Assembly: GCA_036703315.1 (NCBI GenBank)
Contig: DATNPH010000171.1
Location: 1 to 27,878, forward strand
Direction: 5' to 3'
DNA from: DATNPH01 sp036703315
Lineage (GTDB): Bacteria; Cyanobacteriota; Cyanobacteriia; Cyanobacteriales; Coleofasciculaceae
Length of the DNA: 27,878 nucleotides
Both the position numbers and the translations under genes were made by a program. A model generated the notes under the pieces. It searched no databases. It saw nothing but the letters and a program-made list of their open reading frames with translations, and had not been told where the DNA came from. Every line of letters begins with the position of its first letter. The stretch's first letter is position 1. Positions 13,467 to 22,370 of the stretch are shown one piece after another.

Positions 13467-15209
13467 CTAATCTGTTTTGCCAACGGGCAGTAGCAACCGT
13501 TTATTGGTGGTTAGCAATTGTTCAAATTCGTGAGTCGGAACTGGACGGCTAAACAAATAGCCTTGCATTCCATCACACTGATTATTGTAAACAAAAGATA
13601 GTTCCGCCTCCGTTTCTACCCCCTCTGCAATCAATTTTAGATTCAGACTTTTTGCCATTTCGATAATGGCTTTCGTAATTGCTGCATTATTTGTATTCTC
13701 CGTAACATTACGGATAAAACAGCGATCAATTTTCAAAATATCGAAGGGGAATTGTTGTAAGTAGCTCAAAGACGAATACCCGGTGCCAAAATCATCGATG
13801 GCAATCTTCACACCTAGTGACTTCAATGCATTCAATCTCCGGATTGCTACCTCTGTATTTTGCACCAGCATGCTTTCAGTCAGCTCTAACTCGATATATT
13901 TAGGGTCAAGACCCGTTTCCATAAGGATTTGAACTAACTGTTTACGCAAGTCTATTTGACTAAATTGACGACTCGATAAATTAACTGCCACCCGGAACGA
14001 GGAAAAACCCGCATCTTGCCACACTTTAGTCTGCTTGCAAGCTGTTTGCAACACCCATTCCCCAATCGGTATAATTAGACCCGTTTCCTCGGCGATCGGA
14101 ATAAATTTGTCGGGTGAAACGAGTCCTCGCTCTGGATGCTGCCAACGCACGAGGGCTTCTGCGCCGACAATTTGCCCAGTTTTGAGATCCACTTGGGGTT
14201 GGTAGTAGAGTTGGAGTTCTTTTCGTTCTAGGGCATGACGAAGGTTACTCTGCAAAGCAAGGCGATCCGAGGAACCGATATTAAAGGCTGCTGTGTAAAA
14301 CTCATATTGATCACCTCCCTGCTGCTTAGCTTTAGCTAATGCTGTGTTGGCATGATTGAGTAACTGTTCAATCTCTTTGCCATCGCGGGGATAAAAAGCT
14401 ATGCCGATGCTGGCAGTGATAAAAATTTCTTGACCCGATACCACAAAGGTTTGGGAGAGCCTGTCTAAGATAGTTTGGGCTATATCGCATGCCTCTTTTT
14501 TATGCTGAATTTTTCCCAGGATCAGGGCAAATTGATCAGCACTTAGGCGAGCAACGGTGTCTTCGCTGCCAACACAAGCCGTGAGGCGTTCGGCAACGGC
14601 TTTGATTAACAAATCACCGACGGCATGTCCTAAGTTATCGTTGATTCGATTAAACCGATCTAAACCTACAGACAGAAATGTTATTAGCTGTTCATTGCTG
14701 GTGTCTGTCGGTTGTACCTGCTTAAATCGCTCTCGTAACGACAGTCGATTCGGCAGATTGGTTAAGTTGTCATTGTGGATTAAGTATTCTAGTTGTTGTT
14801 TCGCTTGCTGGAGTTCAGTGTGATAACGCTGTTGTACAGCCGCTTGATTTTTAAGCCGACTGGCGATCGCACCTAGCAGTTCTGCTCTAGTAAACGGCTT
14901 AGTCAGATAATCATCTGCTCCCAATTCCATGCCTTGGCGAAAATCAGCTTTGGCAGCTTTTGCCGTTAAAAAAATAAAGGGAACTGCCGCCGTAGATGAC
15001 TCTTGGCGTAGTGCTGTCAGGACACCGTAACCATCGAGTATAGGCATCATTACATCGCACAAAATCAGATCAGGAACCATCGCTTTGGCTAAATCAACGC
15101 CATCGTGACCATTTTCTGCACTAATCACTTCAAACCCTTCAGCATCCAGGAGTTCCACAATGTTTTCCCGGACAAAGTCTTCATCTTCAATTACTAGAAT
15201 TTTTTTCAT
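13467..15209 (-). CDS. response regulator with receiver, degenerate GGDEF and EAL domains (c-di-GMP phosphodiesterase)
   Basis: 580 residues. The receiver (1-120) has Asp52 in ILCDVMMP and Lys104. A coiled-coil linker (125-145) leads to a GGDEF domain that begins HNDNLTNLPNR; its signature is SADQF (223-227) instead of GGDEF, so cyclase activity is unlikely. The EAL domain (320-570) is intact: EALVRW (351-356), NLSSRQF, ELTES, IDDFGTGYSSL with the metal-binding Asp pair 472-473, KIDR and AEGVET. The expected reaction is hydrolysis of c-di-GMP to pGpG, controlled by phosphorylation of the receiver; degenerate GGDEF domains often bind GTP as a regulator. Its ATG overlaps the stop of the upstream kinase gene (ATGA, 15206-15209), so the two are translationally coupled and the kinase is the obvious partner. 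Confidence 0.92.
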   Translation of the reverse strand: MKKILVIEDEDFVRENIVELLDAEGFEVISAENGHDGVDLAKAMVPDLILCDVMMPILDGYGVLTALRQESSTAAVPFIFLTAKAAKADFRQGMELGADDYLTKPFTRAELLGAIASRLKNQAAVQQRYHTELQQAKQQLEYLIHNDNLTNLPNRLSLRERFKQVQPTDTSNEQLITFLSVGLDRFNRINDNLGHAVGDLLIKAVAERLTACVGSEDTVARLSADQFALILGKIQHKKEACDIAQTILDRLSQTFVVSGQEIFITASIGIAFYPRDGKEIEQLLNHANTALAKAKQQGGDQYEFYTAAFNIGSSDRLALQSNLRHALERKELQLYYQPQVDLKTGQIVGAEALVRWQHPERGLVSPDKFIPIAEETGLIIPIGEWVLQTACKQTKVWQDAGFSSFRVAVNLSSRQFSQIDLRKQLVQILMETGLDPKYIELELTESMLVQNTEVAIRRLNALKSLGVKIAIDDFGTGYSSLSYLQQFPFDILKIDRCFIRNVTENTNNAAITKAIIEMAKSLNLKLIAEGVETEAELSFVYNNQCDGMQGYLFSRPVPTHEFEQLLTTNKRLLLPVGKTD

Positions 15210-18200
15210 GATCGATCTACTGAGTTGTATGTTGGCAAAGTAACGGTAAAAGTAGTGCCTACCCCGACTTCACTTTCCATAGCAATTTGACCTTGGTGAA
15301 TATCTACACACCTTTTGACAATTGCCAGTCCTAAACCAGTCCCGGAAATTATCCCTACGTTAGAAGCGCGGTGGAAAGTATCAAATAGTCGTTTTTGGTC
15401 TTCAGTGGGAATCCCAATACCCTGATCCCGAATTTGAAAGACAGCTTGACTGAAAAACCTACTCAGTGTGAACTCAACAGTGCTACCTGACGGAGAATAC
15501 TTAATCGCATTGCTCAGCAAGTTTTCCAAGATTTGCCGCAAAAGTTTTTCATCCATGCAGAGCTGCGCAGAGAGTGGGGAGTGCGCTTCACTTCTTTGGG
15601 CTAGGGAGTGGGAAGTAGGGGCAGAAGAGGCAGAGAGTTTTTTCGAGACATCCCCGTGTTTCGACTCCCTACTTTCTACCCGAAAGCTAACGATGTGCTG
15701 GTTAGCATCATTGAGTTGCAATTCTTCTACTAAATTGTGGCAGAAATTTTCTAGATCCAAAGGTGCTGGATTAAACTCCAGTTTGCCTGCATCGGCTTTA
15801 CCAAGAACTAGGACATCATTCAATAGCTTGGTCATATGTTTGACCGCTGTTTGAATGCGATGCAAATGAGTGATTTTTTTCTCGTTTGTCCATTTGTGGC
15901 TGTAATCTTCCAACAACTCTGCTGAAGATAGAATCGTCGTCAGAGGTGTACGAAACTCGTGAGAGGTCATGGAGATAAAACGAGATTTGAGTTCTGTCAG
16001 TTCCTTTTCCCTTGAGAGCGCCTGGCGAATTTCTCCCTCTGCTTGCTTACGTTGAATCATTAAACCTAATTCTGTAGAAGCAGAAATTAGTTCAATCAAC
16101 CGTTCGTCTTCGTCTTGGGATTCAAACATATAAAAGACGAGGACAGCTAGTATACCCTTACGAGTCAGAAGCGGAATTCCAAGTCCTGCTTTGAGACCAG
16201 CTTCCTTTGCCAGCTGAGAACGATGATAAATTTCATTCGACTCGCTTGAAACATCTCGTCGCCACTCTGGCTGTTGCGATACCCAAACGCGTCCTGGTAA
16301 ACCAATGCCTGGGGGAAAGGTCAACAACTTACTGGCGTTTCGGAACTTCTCTAACCCCTTGGCTTTGCTAAACCAAACGGGGCTACATTCAAGAGCGCTG
16401 CCATCACTTCTAGGAACCCAAGCTTCTCCAAAATCCCAACCTGTGGCTTCACACACTTTCTGTATTGCCACAGCAAGCGCTGCATGAAAATCTTGAGATT
16501 CAAACAGGGCTTGTGTGACGGATTGCAAGAAACGAGCTTCTATCTCTGCCTGCTTGCGTTGAGTGATGTCTGTTGCCATTGAGATGATCACACGCCTACC
16601 ATCGGGAAGTTGACCTAAGGGAGCGGAACTAAAGTTCCAGATTCGGTTTGTGCCATCTTTAGTCGTAACAGTGAATTCTCCATCGTTCGTTCTGTCGTTC
16701 AGGGTATATGACCGCTCAATGAGCGATCGCATTAAGTGCTGACGTTCTCCATAGGCTCTTTCTAGCCAATCAGCAATGGTGGGAATCTCGTCGTGGGTAT
16801 AACCTGTCCACTTAGTCCAGACTTGGTTAATTTTGAGAATGTCACCCCCCTCAGCGTGAATCATAATCGGGAAAGGAGCATTGACTACAGCTCGGCGGAA
16901 CCGTTCTTCACTTTCCCGAAGCGCTTGCTCTATCCGCTTGCGCTCGATAATCTCAGTTCTTAGTGCATGGTTCGCCTCTCTCAACGCCGTTGTGCGTTCT
17001 TCAACGATAAGTTCCAAAGCATTGTTGACTTGTTGTAGTAAGACTTGTGCTCGTACACGCTCGGTGATATCCTGCACAATTACAGCAACTTCATCTAATC
17101 CACTTTTAACCAAGCGGGCTTCAAAGTCGTGGGATTTGCCATTCAGGCACAGCTGGAACTCAATGATTTGAACTTTATTGGTTTCGAGGGCTATCTCAAC
17201 ATGGTGCCAAGCCTGTCCTGCTACCTGAGTTGGCAAGACTTGATGTAAATGTCTGCCAATGATTTCACTAGCTGAAGCCGGAAGAGCGTAGTCCTTGGCG
17301 GCTTTGTAATCCAAAAAGATGCCATCTCTATTAACACGAAATATTAAATCGGGTATGGCTTCTAAGAGGGCACGATTTCTTGCTTCACTTGTTGCAAGAG
17401 CTGATTGTGCCAGTTTGTAGTCAGTGATGTCTTGACCTTCAAAAACTAGCAGAATCACTTGACCTGTCTCGTCCCGTTGAGGTTTGAGGGAGAAATCGAG
17501 AGTGGCTACCCGATCGCGTTTCCCCAAGACATTCACTTCGTATCGGATACACCGACCGGCCGCTGCCGTGGCGATCGCCTCTTGTAGTTGCCTTATCGTT
17601 TCTATTGAGGATAGCCACCACCGTGCCTCCCAAAACTGACATCCCAAGATGTCTTGAGCTTTGAGCCCTGCAAAGTCCAATGCCGTCTGGTTTACTTCTA
17701 AAATGATGCCCTCAGGAGTCAATAGTCCAATAAATTGACGGCTTTGGTTACAGATAGCCTGCAATCGTCTCTGGCTCTCTTGAAGGGTTGACTCGCACTC
17801 TTGGCGCTTTTTAAGTTCAGTTTGATAGCGCTGTTCCAAGTCTTTTTGGGTGAGAGCGATCGCACACTGAGCCGCGATCGCTTGCACAAAGATAATTTCT
17901 TTAGCTCTCCATTCCCGTTCCTGCTCACACTCATACAGTGTTATAGCCCCTATAGAAGATTGCCGATGCAGTATTGGCACTATCAAGAGCGTCGAGATGC
18001 CACAGTCCTGAGCTGAATCCTGAAGCAATTGTGGAAGGTGTTGTTCTCCAGGCGCATTAGGACGGCTCCATAGGAGCATCGCTGGGTTGCCTTGAGCAGG
18101 CTTTGAGTGATAGTACTGGTAGAACTCACGGCATACGCTGTAGACACGTTCCGGCAGAGCATTTTTACCATCTTGTTGGGGAGTTACAATGCTCATCCAA

Positions 18201-18430
18201 GAAGCCGCTCCTTGTTCCTCCTCAGCTTGAAAAATTAGACAGCCACTGATTTGCAGGGCGTCCACAAGCTGTTGTGCGATCGCATTGAGCACTTGATCAA
18301 AAACCAGCGCCCCACTTATAGCTTGGGTAATCTGGTTAATCATTGCTGCCTGAGTGGTTAAGAGATCACTCTCAATCGTCCTAGGCTCGTTGGTTGAGTC
18401 AATCGGTAGATGGTTTGGTGAGATACCCAT
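15206..18430 (-). CDS. multi-domain GAF/PAS sensor histidine kinase
   Basis: ATG 18430 gives 1074 residues; a TTG at 18457 would add nine. No membrane helix or signal peptide, so cytoplasmic. Order: GAF-like domain (about 25-195, GCLIFQAEEE to SIGAITLYECEQ), three PAS domains ending in FEGQDITDYK, VIVQDITERV and ISMATDITQRK, a coiled coil between the second and third, a second GAF domain (about 640-795, FPPGIGLPGRVW, GLGIPLL), then HisKA with SMTSHEFRTPLTTILSS (His824) and an ATPase domain with N-box LENLLSNAIKYS (Asn974), G1 DQGIGIP and G2 GTGLGL. The kinase is complete. Oddity: residues about 921-957 (DNA 15560-15670) are a Ser/Lys/His-rich insert made of intergenic-type DNA. It is coupled to the GGDEF-EAL regulator downstream and lies 56 bases after a single receiver gene. 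Confidence 0.92.
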   Translation of the reverse strand: MGISPNHLPIDSTNEPRTIESDLLTTQAAMINQITQAISGALVFDQVLNAIAQQLVDALQISGCLIFQAEEEQGAASWMSIVTPQQDGKNALPERVYSVCREFYQYYHSKPAQGNPAMLLWSRPNAPGEQHLPQLLQDSAQDCGISTLLIVPILHRQSSIGAITLYECEQEREWRAKEIIFVQAIAAQCAIALTQKDLEQRYQTELKKRQECESTLQESQRRLQAICNQSRQFIGLLTPEGIILEVNQTALDFAGLKAQDILGCQFWEARWWLSSIETIRQLQEAIATAAAGRCIRYEVNVLGKRDRVATLDFSLKPQRDETGQVILLVFEGQDITDYKLAQSALATSEARNRALLEAIPDLIFRVNRDGIFLDYKAAKDYALPASASEIIGRHLHQVLPTQVAGQAWHHVEIALETNKVQIIEFQLCLNGKSHDFEARLVKSGLDEVAVIVQDITERVRAQVLLQQVNNALELIVEERTTALREANHALRTEIIERKRIEQALRESEERFRRAVVNAPFPIMIHAEGGDILKINQVWTKWTGYTHDEIPTIADWLERAYGERQHLMRSLIERSYTLNDRTNDGEFTVTTKDGTNRIWNFSSAPLGQLPDGRRVIISMATDITQRKQAEIEARFLQSVTQALFESQDFHAALAVAIQKVCEATGWDFGEAWVPRSDGSALECSPVWFSKAKGLEKFRNASKLLTFPPGIGLPGRVWVSQQPEWRRDVSSESNEIYHRSQLAKEAGLKAGLGIPLLTRKGILAVLVFYMFESQDEDERLIELISASTELGLMIQRKQAEGEIRQALSREKELTELKSRFISMTSHEFRTPLTTILSSAELLEDYSHKWTNEKKITHLHRIQTAVKHMTKLLNDVLVLGKADAGKLEFNPAPLDLENFCHNLVEELQLNDANQHIVSFRVESRESKHGDVSKKLSASSAPTSHSLAQRSEAHSPLSAQLCMDEKLLRQILENLLSNAIKYSPSGSTVEFTLSRFFSQAVFQIRDQGIGIPTEDQKRLFDTFHRASNVGIISGTGLGLAIVKRCVDIHQGQIAMESEVGVGTTFTVTLPTYNSVDRS
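15560..15670 (-). repeat. in-frame repeat-like insert within the kinase gene
   Basis: This stretch encodes a low-complexity segment (SKKLSASSAPTSHSLAQRSEAH) between the dimerisation domain and the ATP-binding core, where related kinases run almost directly into DEKLLRQIL. On the + strand it is purine-rich with short recurring units (GGGAGTG, GGGAAGTAGGGG, GAAGAGGCAGAGAG), a style typical of cyanobacterial intergenic filler rather than coding sequence. Length is 37 codons with the frame kept. Confidence 0.5.
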
Positions 18431-18486
18431 ACTGTGCTGAAAACGGAACTTTGTCAAAAAGCTGTGCAGATTAAGCTACCTTTTCT

Positions 18487-18870
18487 TTAAGCGAACGACG
18501 AGCTACTCGGCAACAGTGCTTGTTCGATTGTGTCTAGAAGTTCCGTCAGGGTAAACGGTTTAGTGATATAAGCTTTTGCTCCTAACTCCATACCTAAGCT
18601 CAAATCCGTTTTGGCAGCTTTGGCAGAGAGAAAAATGAAAGGAATTGCTGCTGTCGTCGGTTCTGAGCGCAACGCTGTTAGGACACCATAGCCATCCAGT
18701 TCCGGCATCCGGATGTCGCACAAAATCAAATCAGGAAGGTACTGTTGAGCCCTAAACAGACCAAGGCGACCATTTTCGGCTGCGATCGCATCGAATCCCT
18801 CAGCATCAAGCAGTTCCAGGATGTTTTCTCGAACAGTTTCCTCATCTTCAATTACTAAAATCTTCGTCAT
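18487..18870 (-). CDS. single-domain response regulator (receiver only)
   Basis: A longer open frame reaches 19011, but ATG 18870 (MTKILVIEDEETV) is the true start: AGGAG lies eight bases before it, and the upstream part is Arg-rich non-protein sequence overlapping a decayed gene. The product has 127 residues: one CheY-like receiver with acidic pair in VIEDEE, phospho-acceptor Asp52 in ILCDIRMPELDGYG, Ser82 in FLSAKA and Lys104 in YITKPF. It lacks an output domain, so it works as a phosphate shuttle or by binding a partner. It is a paralogue of the receivers in the two downstream proteins, with GAKAYITKP in place of their GADDYLTKP. It is followed after 56 bases by the large kinase, its probable partner. 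Confidence 0.92.
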   Translation of the reverse strand: MTKILVIEDEETVRENILELLDAEGFDAIAAENGRLGLFRAQQYLPDLILCDIRMPELDGYGVLTALRSEPTTAAIPFIFLSAKAAKTDLSLGMELGAKAYITKPFTLTELLDTIEQALLPSSSSFA

Positions 18871-18910
18871 TAGCCTGTCTCCTATGGCAGTTGATGGTAC
18901 TATTCTCCGC

Positions 18911-19360
18911 CTACGTAAAAACCGAAGTGCTGAGTCGAACTTCACTCTCCTTAACAATTTCCCTCTGAGCCGCCATCTTCTGCCCAATCCCCAACCCCTT
19001 CGAAATACCATTTACCTCACAACAGAAAGCTTGAGAAGGCAGAAGGCTGGAGTATCTTGTCCCTTTTCCCCTCTGCCTTGGAAGGCAGAAACCTTGGTCA
19101 TATAGTCGATGCGGCTGGTTATTTGCCTGGCGTTGCAAATCTTCTAGTAAATCGTTGCCCAATTGCTCTATAACCACTGCTACCGGGTTAAACTCCAGTC
19201 TGCTCACATCGGTCTTACCGCTTAGCAGTACATCATTTAAAAACTGAGTCATAAGCTTGACAGAAGTTTGAAACAGAGGGGTTGGAATGAGTTTTTTGTG
19301 ATCTGTAGGGTGACGTTCTAGCCATTCAAGAGACAGGAGGCAATCTATAAATTGTTGCAT
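18911..19360 (-). pseudogene. decayed histidine kinase remnant
   Basis: The 149-residue frame aligns by eye with the C-terminal half of the neighbouring intact kinase. LSLEWLERHPTDHKK matches the helix after the H-box, and SVKLMTQFLNDVLLSGKTDVSRLEFNPVAVVIEQLGNDLLEDLQ matches AVKHMTKLLNDVLVLGKADAGKLEFNP...NLVEELQ. After about residue 80 it changes to low-complexity sequence. It then ends with ISKGLGIGQKM and IVKESEVRLSTSVFT, which recall the G2 box and the final ESEVGVGTTFT strand. The H-box histidine, N-box and G1 box are missing, so no kinase activity is possible. A large internal deletion or replacement is likely. It lies 40 bases upstream of the receiver gene and probably once formed a kinase-receiver pair with it. 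Confidence 0.7.
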
Positions 19361-19454
19361 GGTGATTTTCAGTAGCCCTCGTGGAAATTACGGGGGTGTG
19401 AGCTTTTGTTGATAACTTGTCATCTGTATATTCACTGTTGAATTGAGTAGCGCG

Positions 19455-20795
19455 ATGTCTGCTAAATGTGAGAAAGCTGGAACTGTTGAAGAGCTGGTGC
19501 GGAATTTGTGGCTCAGTGTCACTTGTTGGTTGCTTATAGGTGTTTGCCTGCTGGTCTTGGGAGGATGTCAGCTACAGGGGCATTCAGAGGAGTCCGGTGT
19601 GGTGCGGCTAACACTATGGCAGGGAGTAAACCCGCCATCGAATCGGGATGTTTTGCAAGAGTTAGTGGATCGGTTTAACCGTAAACATCCAAATATTCAG
19701 GTGGAATCTCTCTATGTGGGGCAAGCAGACCAACAAACGCCGAAGATTTTGGCAAGTGTCGTGGGGAATGCGCCGCCGGATCTATTGTGGTTCAACCCGA
19801 CAATTACGGGACGGTTGGTGGAACTAGATGCAATTCGTTCCTTAGACGATTTACTGGAAACCTCACCCGTCCGTGACGAAATTGATCCAGCGCTGTTGGA
19901 AACGATGCAGTTTCAAGGTCATATCTGGTCTGTACCGTTTGGGACGAACAATGCAGGGATTTTTTATCGCCCCAGTTTATTTAGGGCAGCAGGAATTACC
20001 CAACTGCCGAGAACTTGGGAGGAGTTGCGACAGGTTGCCAAAAAGCTGACGCGTGATACGAATGGTGATGGTCGGGTAGACCAGTATGGAATGCTGTTGC
20101 CTTTGGGTAAGGGTGAGTGGACAGTATTTATGTGGCTGCCGTTTCTGTGGAGTGGTGGTGGTGAGTTGACTACTGTCCAAGGGGCAGCTAGGTCGAAAGA
20201 TGTGAATTTGGTGAATGAGGGAGCGATCGCAGCGCTGCAATTTTGGCGAGACTTGATTGAGGATGGTTCAGCGGTATTGTCTTTGCCTGAACGAGGGTAT
20301 GAGATGAGTCGCTTCCTTGCGGGTAAGGTAGCGATGCAGTTGTCTGGTCCCTGGACGCTGGGAGAAATAAAGAGGACAGGCGTTGATTTTAGTGTTTTCC
20401 CGATGCCGTCTGAGGCGCGACAGGCAACGGTAATTGGGGGTGAGAATCTGTTTTTGTTTAAAACGACCCCAGAACGTGAGCGGGCAGCGTTTACGTTTGC
20501 TGAGTATGTGTTAGGGGAGGAGTTTCAGACTGAGTGGGCGACCAGGACGGGCTATCTGCCGGTGAATCTCAAGGCGCGTCAAAGTAAAGCTTATCAGGCA
20601 GTTGTTGAGCAGCAACCGACGGTGAAAGTGTTTTTGGAGCAAGTGGAGTATGGGCGATCGCGTCCGATTTTCAGAGGTTACAGTCGGATTTCTGAAAGTT
20701 TGGGTCGAGCGATCGAGGCAGTGTTATTGGGCAAAAGCTCTCCCCAGGAAGCACTGAAGAAATCCCAACAGCGTCTAAACTTGATTTTTCGGTGA
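19455..20795 (+). CDS. ABC transporter sugar-type substrate-binding lipoprotein
   Basis: ATG 19455 gives 446 residues (a TTG at 19443 is also possible). A short N-terminal stretch, a hydrophobic segment (LWLSVTCWLLIGVCLLVL) and the lipobox VLGGC (Cys38) indicate a lipoprotein held in the membrane facing the periplasm. The mature part is an extracellular solute-binding protein of the maltose/glycerol-3-phosphate cluster: RLTLWQGVNPPSNRDVLQELVDRFNRKHPNI, PPDLLWFNP, VPFGTNNAGIFYRPSLF, PRTWEELRQVAKKL, SGPWTLGEIK and TEWATRTGYLPVN. A DTNGDGRVD segment resembles the calcium loop seen in several such proteins. No permease or ATPase gene is adjacent, so it works with a transporter encoded elsewhere. 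The sugar is not predictable. Confidence 0.92.
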   Translation: MSAKCEKAGTVEELVRNLWLSVTCWLLIGVCLLVLGGCQLQGHSEESGVVRLTLWQGVNPPSNRDVLQELVDRFNRKHPNIQVESLYVGQADQQTPKILASVVGNAPPDLLWFNPTITGRLVELDAIRSLDDLLETSPVRDEIDPALLETMQFQGHIWSVPFGTNNAGIFYRPSLFRAAGITQLPRTWEELRQVAKKLTRDTNGDGRVDQYGMLLPLGKGEWTVFMWLPFLWSGGGELTTVQGAARSKDVNLVNEGAIAALQFWRDLIEDGSAVLSLPERGYEMSRFLAGKVAMQLSGPWTLGEIKRTGVDFSVFPMPSEARQATVIGGENLFLFKTTPERERAAFTFAEYVLGEEFQTEWATRTGYLPVNLKARQSKAYQAVVEQQPTVKVFLEQVEYGRSRPIFRGYSRISESLGRAIEAVLLGKSSPQEALKKSQQRLNLIFR

Positions 20796-20841
20796 CCAAG
20801 AAAGGGTTGGGGACTAAGATTGATCCACGCCCAGACATACA

Positions 20842-20868
20842 GGCGATCGCAGCTCATGCTTGATCGCC
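20842..20868. repeat. hairpin after the substrate-binding protein gene
   Basis: GGCGATC (20842-20848) pairs with GATCGCC (20862-20868) around a 13-base loop; the left arm is part of a HIP1 octamer. It lies 47 bases after the stop codon and could end the transcript, though no T run follows. Confidence 0.35.
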
Positions 20869-20934
20869 CGTAGAGTTCACGTCACAATAAAGAAGAGTAA
20901 ATATTCCTATCATCTTTGACCCATTCTATTGACA

Positions 20935-22230
20935 ATGGCACTAAAACAGCTAAGTCAAACACCTTCAACGCTGCCGACACCAACTCCCCAGTTGGGATTT
21001 GACTATGATTTGGCAATCGTGGGCGGCGGTATCGTTGGGTCAACGCTAGCTTGTGCCTTAAAAAATTCCGGGCTGAGTGTGGTGCTAATTGAAGCACAAC
21101 CTCCGTCTGTAGAGGCAGTTAAACCGCAAGCTTACAATCTTTCACTCCTTTCGGAGCGAATTTTTAAGGGAATTGGGGTCTGGGATAAGATACTGCCTGA
21201 GGTTACAACCTATCAGCAAATTCGCCTCTCGGATGCTGACCATGCTGGTACTGTGCAGTTTTACCCGACTGATTTGGGGACAGAATCTCTAGGCTACATA
21301 GGAGAACACCGTCTCCTCTTGAACTCGTTATATGAGTTTTTAGCAGAGTGTCCTAAGGTCAGTTGGTTGTGTCCTGCTGAAGTGATAGATGTCGAGTATC
21401 AGGCGTCTGGGGTGGAAATTGAAGTGAAGGTGGCAGGGAAAAACTGCAAGCTACGCACACGATTGGTTGTGGCGGCAGATGGGGCGCGATCACGGATTCG
21501 CACGGCTGCTGGCATCGGCACCAAGGGCTGGCAATACTGGCAATCCTGCGTAACAGCAAGGATAAAAACGGAGAAGCCCCACAACAATACTGCGTTTGAA
21601 CGCTTCTGGCCTAGTGGGCCGATGGGGGTGCTGCCACTGTCAGGGAATCGTTGCCAAGTTGTGTGGACAGCGCCTCACGCGGAAGCGCAAGCTCTAAAAG
21701 AACTGGATGAAGTAGAGTTTTTGGCGCTACTGGAACGCCGCACAGGTAATCTTTTAGGGCATCTGGAATTGGAGAGTCAGCGCTTTATCTTCCCTGTGCA
21801 GCTAATGCAGAGCGATCGCTACACCCAGTCACGATTGGCGCTAATTGGCGATGCTGCTCACTGTTGCCATCCTGTTGGGGGACAAGGGCTGAATATGGGC
21901 ATCCGTGATGTGGCTGCCTTAGCGCAAGTGCTGCAAGATGCGGCGCTTCGGGGTGAAGATATTGGAGGCGAACCAGTGCTCAGACGCTACGAACGTTGGC
22001 GCAAACTGGAAAATTGGACAATTTTAGGCTTTACTGATTTTCTTGACCGAATGTTTTCCACTAGCTGGTTGCCGATGGTAATGACTCGACGTTTGGGCTT
22101 ATTGATGCTCCGAAGGATTCACCCGTTTAAAACTCTAGTGCTACGATTAATGACTGGTCTGTTGGGACGGACTCCTCAACTAGCTCAAGGCACTAAGCCA
22201 ACCAAGATAATGGCAAAGACAGCGGTTTAA
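20935..22230 (+). CDS. FAD-dependent hydroxylase, UbiH/Coq6 family
   Basis: ATG 20935 gives 431 residues (a TTG six bases earlier is less likely). The FAD fold starts with YDLAIVGGGIVGSTLACALKNSGLSVVLIE (glycine motif near 30-35). The second FAD/NADPH motif VVAADGARSRIR follows (Asp182), and then the third, LALIGDAAHCCHPVGGQGLNMGIRD (GDAAH 305-309), the hallmark of UbiH/VisC-type aromatic-ring monooxygenases. Such enzymes hydroxylate ring intermediates of quinones. In cyanobacteria the target could be in plastoquinone or another isoprenoid or aromatic pathway, but the sequence does not decide this. The Pro/Thr-rich N-terminus is a linker, not a signal peptide. It stands alone, 139 bases after the lipoprotein gene. 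Confidence 0.88.
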   Translation: MALKQLSQTPSTLPTPTPQLGFDYDLAIVGGGIVGSTLACALKNSGLSVVLIEAQPPSVEAVKPQAYNLSLLSERIFKGIGVWDKILPEVTTYQQIRLSDADHAGTVQFYPTDLGTESLGYIGEHRLLLNSLYEFLAECPKVSWLCPAEVIDVEYQASGVEIEVKVAGKNCKLRTRLVVAADGARSRIRTAAGIGTKGWQYWQSCVTARIKTEKPHNNTAFERFWPSGPMGVLPLSGNRCQVVWTAPHAEAQALKELDEVEFLALLERRTGNLLGHLELESQRFIFPVQLMQSDRYTQSRLALIGDAAHCCHPVGGQGLNMGIRDVAALAQVLQDAALRGEDIGGEPVLRRYERWRKLENWTILGFTDFLDRMFSTSWLPMVMTRRLGLLMLRRIHPFKTLVLRLMTGLLGRTPQLAQGTKPTKIMAKTAV

Positions 22231-22370
22231 GTTGTGACACCATACGGTAAGAGTAAAGAACCTTAACAAATTTGTGACACAAGCTTAAGTTAAATCAATT
22301 TCTGCTAACAGAGTCTAGCCTTTGTTCAAGAGACTTGCTAACTTGATGACATGGCACACAAAATAATAAA

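Noticed and set aside
15468..15854. 128-residue + frame opposite the large kinase
   Set aside because: It is antisense to a clearly conserved kinase domain and partly made of the repeat-like insert.
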